Shown one piece after another: positions 1 to 6,467 of a DNA stretch of 51,858 nt. Numbering within the stretch: the first letter of the stretch is position 1; each line of letters begins with the position of its first letter. Source of the stretch: an uncultured Bacteroidaceae bacterium (GTDB taxonomy: Bacteria > Bacteroidota > Bacteroidia > Bacteroidales > Bacteroidaceae); the NCBI GenBank assembly GCA_934394435.1, contig CAKRRN010000015.1, positions 1 to 51,858 of the forward strand, in the 5' to 3' direction. The notes beneath the pieces are model-generated. The model was not told where the DNA came from. It saw only the letters and a program-made list of their open reading frames with translations, and searched no databases. The position numbers were made by a program, and so were the translations under genes.

Positions 1-77
1 CAGATTTTAACAAGCTATATTACTACTAATATATTGATTATAAAATAATATTGCTAATTTTAAGGGACGACTACATA

Positions 78-165
78 AAGTTAACTTCATAGCCCGTTGA
101 AGTCGGCTTCGTAGACAAAGTAAGCTGACTTCGTAGGCTTATGAAGTCGGCTTCATGCATTCTCA
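78..165. repeat. Four-unit 22-bp tandem array
   Basis: Units begin at 78, 100, 122 and 144, exactly 22 bp apart. The cores are AAGTTAACTTCATAG, AAGTCGGCTTCGTAG, AAGCTGACTTCGTAG and AAGTCGGCTTCATG. The first core contains a perfect palindrome (AAGTTAACTT). The second and third are near reverse complements of each other, so they could pair as a hairpin. No gene overlaps the array. Its function is unknown. Confidence 0.85.
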
Positions 166-335
166 ACTTAAAACCGTAAAATCCAAACGAAAACGGTCTG
201 GCTAATTTTTTTTAGTTGGAGAAAAATATTTTTCCAGTTAGAAAAAGAAAACAAATTATTGCTGTCCGTTAAAAAAAACTGGCTCAGTGAATCTATACTT
301 TCCTTGGTTTTAGGTGTACCGATTGAAACGTGTAC
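166..335. other. AT-rich gene-free stretch with a near-palindrome
   Basis: No convincing gene is seen between the repeat array and the terminator of the small lipoprotein gene. The stretch holds runs of A and T and a near-palindrome around 213-234 (GGAGAAAAATATTTTTCC). A leftward open frame here runs through the neighbouring terminator, has no promoter and is judged spurious. Confidence 0.5.
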
Positions 336-370
336 AAAAAAAAAGGGCCACATCCTTGATGTAGTCCTTC
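336..370 (-). terminator. Terminator of the small lipoprotein gene
   Basis: On the minus strand a ten-base arm (358-367) pairs with 345-354, with one A/C mismatch and one wobble pair, around a three-base loop. It is followed by a run of nine T residues. It lies about 30 bp beyond the stop of the leftward lipoprotein gene. Confidence 0.75.
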
Positions 371-396
371 TATAAAACCTTAGAGGTAGTTTCTGA

Positions 397-597
397 TTAT
401 TCGCTAACTACAGCAGCGCTATCAGCAACAGTGCTGTCAGCTACAGTAGTGTCAGCCTCAGCAGCGCTATCGCAGCAGCATACGCTATCACATGCTACGC
501 TATCAGAATCAGCGCAAGAACCCTGCTCAGTCTTGTTACCACAAGAAGCGAAAGATACAGCAACAACAGCTGCGAATACAAATGCTAACTTTTTCAT
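397..597 (-). CDS. Small cysteine- and aspartate-rich lipoprotein
   Basis: This 66-residue protein has a basic start (MKKLAF), a hydrophobic stretch and a lipobox (SFASC), so it should be exported and lipidated at Cys19. The mature part is short, acidic and low in complexity. It has a cysteine cluster (SVACDSVCCCDS) followed by repeated ADST/ADSA segments. Six cysteines besides much Asp and Ser suggest metal or redox binding, but no known family is recognised. The gene stands alone, with its own -7 element at 650-657 and a hairpin terminator downstream, so a real monocistronic gene is likely. Similar tiny lipoproteins are common and unstudied in Bacteroidales. Function is unknown. Confidence 0.8.
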   Translation of the reverse strand: MKKLAFVFAAVVAVSFASCGNKTEQGSCADSDSVACDSVCCCDSAAEADTTVADSTVADSAAVVSE

Positions 598-649
598 TTC
601 TTTTTGCTTTTAAATTTATAAAACAATCAATTGCTTTTTTAAAACGCTG

Positions 650-657
650 CAAAGGTA
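650..657 (-). promoter_or_regulatory. -7 element of the small lipoprotein gene
   Basis: On the minus strand the sequence reads TAccTTTG, the Bacteroidetes -7 consensus. It predicts a leader of about 45 bases before the start at 597. No clear -33 box is visible. Confidence 0.6.
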
Positions 658-773
658 CGTACTTTTCCATATACGGTGTTCTCTAAAAGCGTACTTTTTT
701 TTGTTTTTTTTGAAATTAGTTCGTAAGTTATTGGTATTCAGTTGTGAATATTTGATTCTTATGATGAATTTTC

Positions 774-805
774 TTTGCTCCTTTGCTTGTTTTGTGTTAC
801 CTTTG
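774..805 (+). promoter_or_regulatory. mtaB promoter (TTTG-N20-TAccTTTG)
   Basis: TTTG at 774-777 and TAccTTTG at 798-805 are 20 bases apart, a full match to the Bacteroidetes primary sigma consensus. Transcription should begin around 809-811, on top of the ATG at 810, so the mRNA would be leaderless or nearly so. Confidence 0.75.
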
Positions 806-809
806 CATC

Positions 810-2135
810 ATGGATAAGTTGTTTGGTAAGAAAGCTGCTTACTTTACTTTGGGTTGTAAACTCAATTTTGCGGAGACGAGTAGCGTAGGCCGTCAGCTCA
901 AGGAGGCAGGTGTGGAGACTGTCAGAGAAGGTGAGATTGCGGATATATGTATAGTGAATACCTGTAGTGTGACGGAAGTGGCTGATGCAAAATGTCGTCA
1001 GGCTATCAGTCGTATGGTTAGGCATCATCCAGGGGCATTGGTTGTTGTAACGGGTTGCTATGCTCAATTAAAACCCGATCAAGTAGCTTCGTTAGATGGA
1101 GTGGATTTGGTTTTGGGCTCTGAGCAGAAGGGGACTATCTTACGACATATAGAGGAGCGCATTGATATGATGCCCGAGGAGAGGGCTTTGGCTGCTCATA
1201 GTCATGAGACGGTTAAGACGTCTGACATTCGTACTTTTGTGCCCAGCTGTTCTTGTGGTGACCGTACTCGTTATTTTCTGAAGGTACAAGATGGGTGTAA
1301 TTATTATTGTACCTATTGTACAATACCTATTGCGCGTGGGCGTAGTAGAAATGGCAGTATTGCCTCGATGGTAGAGCAGGCCAGGTGGGTTGCAAGTCAA
1401 GGTGGACGTGAGATTGTGATAACGGGTGTTAATATTGGTGATTTCGGACGCTCCACGGGTGAGAGCTTTATTGATTTGATTCGTGCGTTGGACCAGGTGG
1501 AAGGCATCTCTCGCTATCGTATCAGTAGCATAGAACCAGATTTGCTGACTGATGAGGTGATTGATTTCTGTGCTCAAAGCCGTGCTTTCATGCCACACTT
1601 TCATATTCCCTTGCAGAGTGGAAGCGATGAGGTGTTGCGGCTTATGCACCGGCATTATGACACGCGTCTCTTTGCAGATAAGATTGATCATGTGCGTCAG
1701 GTGATGCCTGATGCTTTCATTGGCGTGGATGTTATTGTGGGAACCCGTGGAGAAACAGATACTTTGTTTGCCGAGTCCATGCAGTTTATGCAGGAAATGG
1801 ATGTGAGCCAGTATCATGTGTTCAGCTATAGTGAACGCCCAGGTACTCGTGCTTTACAGATTCCCTATGTGGTGTCACCCGAGTGTAAACATGAGCGTAG
1901 TCAGCAAGTGTTGGCTCTGAGCGAGCAAAAGTGGCGCAGGTTCTACGAGCGCTTCCAAGGCACAAACCGCCCTGTGCTGCTTGAGCACAGCCGCTATGAG
2001 GGACAAATGCATGGGTTTACTGATAACTATATACGTGTTTCCTTACAGACAGGGGGACTGGACAATCAGATTGTCAACGTACAGTTGGGCGACTGGACAA
2101 CAGATGGGAACGCGCTTCAGGGTACTCTTTTATGA
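810..2135 (+). CDS. mtaB: tRNA (N6-threonylcarbamoyladenosine37-C2)-methylthiotransferase MtaB
   Basis: This 441-residue radical-SAM enzyme adds a methylthio group to t6A37 of tRNAs that read ANN codons. The N-terminal UPF0004 domain has its three cluster cysteines in FTLGCKLN, VNTCSVT and TGCYAQ. The radical-SAM motif CNYYCTYC (CxxxCxxC) lies near residues 162-169, and a TRAM-like RNA-binding tail closes the protein. Length is usual for the family. The ATG at 810 is preferred over an upstream in-frame start because the latter lies inside the promoter and the family starts just before the FTLGCKLN segment. The gene overlaps the following glycosyltransferase by four bases (ATGA), so the two are probably co-translated. 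The link between the two functions is not obvious. Confidence 0.95.
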   Translation: MDKLFGKKAAYFTLGCKLNFAETSSVGRQLKEAGVETVREGEIADICIVNTCSVTEVADAKCRQAISRMVRHHPGALVVVTGCYAQLKPDQVASLDGVDLVLGSEQKGTILRHIEERIDMMPEERALAAHSHETVKTSDIRTFVPSCSCGDRTRYFLKVQDGCNYYCTYCTIPIARGRSRNGSIASMVEQARWVASQGGREIVITGVNIGDFGRSTGESFIDLIRALDQVEGISRYRISSIEPDLLTDEVIDFCAQSRAFMPHFHIPLQSGSDEVLRLMHRHYDTRLFADKIDHVRQVMPDAFIGVDVIVGTRGETDTLFAESMQFMQEMDVSQYHVFSYSERPGTRALQIPYVVSPECKHERSQQVLALSEQKWRRFYERFQGTNRPVLLEHSRYEGQMHGFTDNYIRVSLQTGGLDNQIVNVQLGDWTTDGNALQGTLL

Positions 2136-3142
2136 AGACAAGTATTGTAATTCTGAATTGGAACGGTGCGGAAATGTTGCGTCGTTTTCTGCCTTCTGTG
2201 CTTGAGAATTCTGCAGGAGCAGAGGTTGTGGTTGCTGATAATGGCAGTACGGATGACTCGCTTCAGGTGTTGGAGCATGATTTCTCCTGCGTGCGCGTCA
2301 TAAAGATGAGTCGCAACTATGGGTTTGCCGAGGGTTATAATGAGGCTTTGCGCCAGGTGGAGTCTGATGTGTATGTGTTGCTCAATAGCGATGTGCGCGT
2401 TACGCCGGGATGGTTGACTCCCTTGATTACCTGTTTGGAGTTGCATCCTGAGGTGGCTGCCCTTCAACCCAAGATTCGCTGTGAGTGGGCTCCTGATGAG
2501 TTTGAGTATGCTGGTGCTGCGGGAGGGTTTATAGATTCTCTGGGTTATCCTTATTGTCGCGGACGTGTGATGGGAACGGTAGAGACAGACAAGGGGCAGT
2601 ATGATAGCATACTTCCCATCTTCTGGGCCACAGGTGCGGCATTGGTTATCCGCAGTTCTGACTATTGGAAAGTAGGTGGACTTGACGGACGTTTCTTTGC
2701 ACATCAAGAGGAGATTGACCTCTGCTGGAGGCTTCGTAGCCGTGGGCGTGCCATCTTGTGTGTTCCTCAGAGTGTTGTCTATCACTTGGGTGGGGGCACG
2801 TTGCCTCAAGGTAGCTCACGCAAAACCTTTCTCAACTTCCGTAATAATCTGCTTCTGCTCTATAAGAATCTGCCCGAACGCCGTTTGCATAAGGTCATGC
2901 GTCTGCGTTTTTGGCTCGACGCGTTGGCCTCTCTGCAGATGCTTCTGACGGGACAATGGCGTAGTGCCTGGGCTGTGTGGCAGGCACGCAGGGAGTTTCT
3001 TCGTATGAGAAGTGACTTTGAGGCTTCGCGTAGGGAGAATCTCTCAGCGTCAGTCCTCGATCCTATTCCCGAACAAGCCTCTTTCAGTCTGCTTTGGCAG
3101 TATTATGCCTTGCGACATAAGCGGTACGATCAGCTGGGTTAA
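2132..3142 (+). CDS. Family 2 glycosyltransferase, rhamnosyltransferase-like
   Basis: This 336-residue cytoplasmic or membrane-associated protein has a GT-A fold. It starts with SIVILNWNG, has the nucleotide-binding VADNGSTD near residue 38, the LLNSDV metal-binding DxD-type site near residue 90, and a GRFFAHQEEIDLCWR segment near residue 195 that supplies the catalytic-base region. Such GT2 enzymes (WcaE or rhamnosyltransferase type) build surface polysaccharides. The acceptor and donor cannot be read from sequence. It begins inside the mtaB stop codon and no polysaccharide cluster surrounds it. An unrelated GT2 gene follows after about 270 bp with its own -7 element. Confidence 0.85.
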   Translation: MKTSIVILNWNGAEMLRRFLPSVLENSAGAEVVVADNGSTDDSLQVLEHDFSCVRVIKMSRNYGFAEGYNEALRQVESDVYVLLNSDVRVTPGWLTPLITCLELHPEVAALQPKIRCEWAPDEFEYAGAAGGFIDSLGYPYCRGRVMGTVETDKGQYDSILPIFWATGAALVIRSSDYWKVGGLDGRFFAHQEEIDLCWRLRSRGRAILCVPQSVVYHLGGGTLPQGSSRKTFLNFRNNLLLLYKNLPERRLHKVMRLRFWLDALASLQMLLTGQWRSAWAVWQARREFLRMRSDFEASRRENLSASVLDPIPEQASFSLLWQYYALRHKRYDQLG

Positions 3143-3412
3143 AGCAGAATGCTGTGGTGCGTCTTGAGACGTGGCAGAATCTGTGTGGCAGTCTGGCTAT
3201 CCCAATACACTCCGTTGTTACAATCTTCTCAGAAATGTTTTTACAGAATGTCTAATGAAGGAGGAAATATGGGCTTTAGGGTAGTTCGTTGTCTTTGATT
3301 TTCCCCTGCGCTGTGCCTTCTGAAGCTCCGTTGCTAAGAAAAGCATGTCGCAGAGGTGTCTGATCCCCGTTTTTTGCGTATATTTGTGTTTTGTACGAAG
3401 AAAAAGAATGTA
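3143..3412. other. Gap between two glycosyltransferase genes
   Basis: This stretch of 270 bp holds no convincing gene. A short hairpin (CGTCT-tg-AGACG near 3159) has no T-tract, so a terminator is not clear. The only other signal is the -7 element listed for the downstream gene. Confidence 0.4.
3379..3386 (+). promoter_or_regulatory. -7 element of the second glycosyltransferase
   Basis: TAtaTTTG matches the -7 consensus. It would start transcription near 3391, which favours the ATG at 3413 over an in-frame start at 3356. A -33 box is not evident. Confidence 0.45.
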
Positions 3413-4465
3413 ATGAAATACTCCTTTATAATACCCGTATATAATCGGCCAGACGAAACTGATGAGTTGTTGGAAAGTCTGGCTAAGCAGACCTTGCGAG
3501 ACTTTGAGGTGCTTGTGGTGGAGGATGGCTCACAGGTAACGTGCCAGCAGGTGGTGAAAGCTCATGCAGCCCAGATGCCCATCAAATATTTCTCTAAGCC
3601 AAATAGTGGACCAGGGCAGACGCGAAACTATGGAGCAGAGCGCTCTCAGGGCGAATATCTAATCTTTCTGGATAGTGATTGTGTGTTGCCTTCTGGTTAT
3701 CTGGAGGCTGTAGACAGGGAATTGTCTTCTGCTCCCTGTGACGCCTTCGGTGGTCCAGATCGTTCCCATCCTTCTTTTACGCCTGTGCAGAAGGCTATCA
3801 GTTATAGTATGACAAGTTTTTTCACTACGGGTGGTATACGGGGCGGCAAGAAGAAATTGGATAAGTTCTACCCACGTTCTTTCAATATGGGCATCAGCGC
3901 AAGCCTTTATCGCCGTCTTGGAGGGTTTAGCCAGATGCGTTTTGGAGAGGATATAGACTTGAGCATCCGCATCTTTCAGAGTGGTGCACGATGTAGGCTT
4001 TTTCCCGATGCCTGGGTGTGGCACAAGCGTCGTACAGACCTTAGAAAATTCTTCAGACAGGTACACAACAGTGGTATAGCCCGTATAAACCTTTATAAGA
4101 AATACCCTTCCAGTCTCAAACTGGTTCATCTCCTACCTGCGCTCTTTACGCTTGGCATGGCTTTCCTGCTACTTATGTTCTTGTGTGGTTTGCCATTGGG
4201 GTTGTTCTCTCAGAGTCCCTTCTGGGGCATGTTGGGTTGGGAGATGTTCTTTCTCTCACTGCCTATCCCAGTGCTCTTCTCGCTGCTCATATTGGCTGAT
4301 AGCACGGCAGAGAACCAAAGTCTTCACGTAGGTGTGCTAAGTGTGGCAGCCAGTTATGTCCAGTTGGTTGGGTATGGTACAGGATTTCTTCGGGCTTGGT
4401 GGTTGAGATGTGTATTGGGAAGGAATGAGGATTTGCAGGCATTTAAGGATACCTTCTACAAATGA
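3413..4465 (+). CDS. Family 2 glycosyltransferase with C-terminal membrane segments
   Basis: This 350-residue protein starts KYSFIIPVYNRPDET, a typical GT2 opening. It has VVEDGSQ near residue 37, the DxD-type FLDSDC near residue 84, and FGEDIDLSIR near residue 178 carrying the ED catalytic region. After the GT-A domain, two or three hydrophobic segments from residue 240 to 330 anchor it in the inner membrane. The plan resembles membrane-bound GT2 enzymes that extend lipid-linked or surface glycans. Substrate is unknown. It is not close in sequence to the GT2 gene just upstream, so the pair is not a recent duplication. Confidence 0.85.
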   Translation: MKYSFIIPVYNRPDETDELLESLAKQTLRDFEVLVVEDGSQVTCQQVVKAHAAQMPIKYFSKPNSGPGQTRNYGAERSQGEYLIFLDSDCVLPSGYLEAVDRELSSAPCDAFGGPDRSHPSFTPVQKAISYSMTSFFTTGGIRGGKKKLDKFYPRSFNMGISASLYRRLGGFSQMRFGEDIDLSIRIFQSGARCRLFPDAWVWHKRRTDLRKFFRQVHNSGIARINLYKKYPSSLKLVHLLPALFTLGMAFLLLMFLCGLPLGLFSQSPFWGMLGWEMFFLSLPIPVLFSLLILADSTAENQSLHVGVLSVAASYVQLVGYGTGFLRAWWLRCVLGRNEDLQAFKDTFYK

Positions 4466-4535
4466 CTTATTTCAGATTGACACACTTCATATGCTTTGAG
4501 ATTGGAAGTAATACTACAAGGAAGAGAGCGTTCGT

Positions 4536-5225
4536 ATGCCAGAGAAGCTAAATATCAACCAGCAACCCATTGAGGATCGTCCACGCGAGAAACTTGTTGC
4601 GCATGGAGCAGAATCCCTTTCTAAGGCAGAACTCCTTGCTATTCTGATAGGGAGTGGTAACAGTAGGGAAACCGCGGTTGAGCTTATGCAGCGAGTGCTT
4701 AACGATTGTCATGGTAGCTTGACAGAGTTGAGTCGTATGTCGTTTGCTTCCTTGCAATCGTACCGTGGCATGGGACCAGCCAAGGCTGTAACAGTGCTCG
4801 CAGCCTGCGAGTTGGGCAGACGCCGATCAGCCGAGCGTGCATCGCAGCAGCAGATGAGTTCCGCTCAAGCCATTGCTGATTATTTTCGCCCGATGCTTCA
4901 AGATAAAATACACGAAGAGTGTCATGTGATGTTTCTTCGTCAAAATCTGACGTTCATGGGCTCTGCTCGTGTAAGTGAGGGTGGACTGACCTTTTCGGTG
5001 GCAGATGTCAGACAAGTGCTTCGTGAGGCAATCCTACGTCAATGTACTGTTGTGGCTTTTTGTCACAATCATCCCAGTGGAGCACTCACACCAAGTAGTC
5101 AGGATCGTGAACTGACCCATCGCCTTCTGATGGCTTGCCGTGCTGTAGACATCACGCTTGTTGACCACGTTATTGTGTCTACACAGGGCTATTTCAGCTT
5201 CTCAGAAAAAGGCATCCTAAACTGA
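4536..5225 (+). CDS. radC: RadC family JAB-domain protein
   Basis: This 229-residue protein has an N-terminal helix-hairpin-helix part (YRGMGPAKA) and a C-terminal JAB/MPN metalloprotease-like domain. The HNHPSG motif near residue 180, followed by the downstream serine and aspartate (PSSQDREL), forms the expected zinc site. RadC was named for DNA repair, but a role there has been disputed and its reaction is unknown. The gene follows the second glycosyltransferase after 70 bp and precedes the SufT-like and lpxH genes in the same direction, so joint transcription is likely. Confidence 0.93.
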   Translation: MPEKLNINQQPIEDRPREKLVAHGAESLSKAELLAILIGSGNSRETAVELMQRVLNDCHGSLTELSRMSFASLQSYRGMGPAKAVTVLAACELGRRRSAERASQQQMSSAQAIADYFRPMLQDKIHEECHVMFLRQNLTFMGSARVSEGGLTFSVADVRQVLREAILRQCTVVAFCHNHPSGALTPSSQDRELTHRLLMACRAVDITLVDHVIVSTQGYFSFSEKGILN

Positions 5226-5268
5226 CTGTGTGAATTAAATAAATGGAGAAAAGAAAAAGATAACCTAT

Positions 5269-5583
5269 ATGGAACAGATAAATATACAAGAGAGGGTGGT
5301 GGAGATACTCCGTACGGTTTTTGATCCAGAAATACCCGTCAATATCTATGACTTGGGACTTATATATCGTATTGAGCTGACTGATGAGGGCAAGACTCTT
5401 CAGGTGGATATGACTCTTACTGCCCCCAGCTGTCCGGCTGCAGACTTCATCGTTGAGGATGTGCATAGCAAGTTAGCTGCAATTCCAGGATTAGATAAGG
5501 TGGAAGTAAACCTGGTGTTTGAACCAGAATGGAATAAAGATATGATGAGCGAAGAGGCGCGTCTGGAACTGGGACTAATGTAG
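5269..5583 (+). CDS. SufT/MIP18-like (DUF59) Fe-S assembly factor
   Basis: This 104-residue protein covers the whole DUF59 domain. It has the DPEIPVNIYDLGLIY segment near residues 19-33 and the LTAPSCPAAD segment with the conserved reactive cysteine near residue 63. Members (SufT, PaaD, MIP18) help mature or transfer iron-sulfur clusters. The acidic tail is ordinary. It sits between radC and lpxH with 43 and 11 bp gaps, with no suf genes nearby. MtaB, at the start of this region, is an Fe-S enzyme, but any link between them is only a guess. Confidence 0.88.
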   Translation: MEQINIQERVVEILRTVFDPEIPVNIYDLGLIYRIELTDEGKTLQVDMTLTAPSCPAADFIVEDVHSKLAAIPGLDKVEVNLVFEPEWNKDMMSEEARLELGLM

Positions 5584-5594
5584 CACACGGGCCT

Positions 5595-6377
5595 ATGAAG
5601 AACATCTATTTCATTAGTGACGCTCATCTGGGTTGCCGTGCTCTTTTACATGGTAGACAACAGGAACGTCGCCTTGTACGGTTCCTCGATGACATAAAGG
5701 ATAAGGCAGAGGCCGTCTATATGTTGGGGGATATGTTTGACTTCTGGTTTGAATACCCTACAGTAGTGCCTCGTGGCTATACTCGCTTTTTAGGAAAGGT
5801 GAGCGAACTGACAGACAACGGCGTGGAGGTGCATTTCTTTACAGGTAACCATGATATATGGTGCACAGACTATCTGCAGCAGGAGTGTGGTGTCATTCTG
5901 CATCGTGAACCTGTTACGATAGAATTGGCTGACAAGATATTCTATCTTGCTCATGGCGATGGATTGGGAGACCCAGATTGGAAATTCCGCGTTCTGCGCG
6001 CTTTCTTCCACAACAGAGTATGCCAGTGGCTGTTTCGTTGGCTGCATCCGACAATAGGTGTGAACTTCGGGTTGGAGTGGGCACGACGTAGCAGACTCAA
6101 GCATGAACCTTGTCTGCAGAGTGGCACCCCTGTGGATTCTTATTTGGGTGAGGATCGTGAGTTCCTCGTTCGGTTTGCTAAGGATTATTTACAGCAACAT
6201 CCCGATGTGAACTATTTCCTCTTTGGACATCGCCACATAGAACTTGACCTGTATCTTACACGCCAGTGTCGTATGCTTATCTTGGGTGACTGGATTACTC
6301 AGTGCACCTATGCTGTATATGATGGCGAGCAACTCTATTTAGAGAACTATGTAGAGGGAGATTCTGTTGTACGTTAG
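5595..6377 (+). CDS. lpxH: UDP-2,3-diacylglucosamine diphosphatase (LpxH family)
   Basis: This 260-residue metallophosphoesterase removes UMP from UDP-2,3-diacylglucosamine to give lipid X in lipid A synthesis, at the inner membrane face. All family motifs are visible: SDAHLG at the start, GDMFDFW near residue 45, GNHDIW near residue 84, LAHGDG near residue 117, and GHRHIE near residue 212. Length fits LpxH. The start lies 11 bp after the SufT-like stop, which indicates co-transcription. A calcineurin-type phosphatase of other specificity is less likely, because the FDFWFEY segment is typical of LpxH. Confidence 0.9.
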   Translation: MKNIYFISDAHLGCRALLHGRQQERRLVRFLDDIKDKAEAVYMLGDMFDFWFEYPTVVPRGYTRFLGKVSELTDNGVEVHFFTGNHDIWCTDYLQQECGVILHREPVTIELADKIFYLAHGDGLGDPDWKFRVLRAFFHNRVCQWLFRWLHPTIGVNFGLEWARRSRLKHEPCLQSGTPVDSYLGEDREFLVRFAKDYLQQHPDVNYFLFGHRHIELDLYLTRQCRMLILGDWITQCTYAVYDGEQLYLENYVEGDSVVR

Positions 6378-6467
6378 TTCGCATGACTGGAAAATCAAAC
6401 CCAGTTTGGGCACTATATTTTTTATCCATAATGAAACAAAAAACTAATTAACAAATAAAATTCTCTT

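Noticed and set aside
168..353. Leftward 61-codon open frame in the AT-rich start of the window
   Set aside because: It begins inside the lipoprotein gene's terminator, has no promoter or start signal, and its composition only reflects A/T runs.
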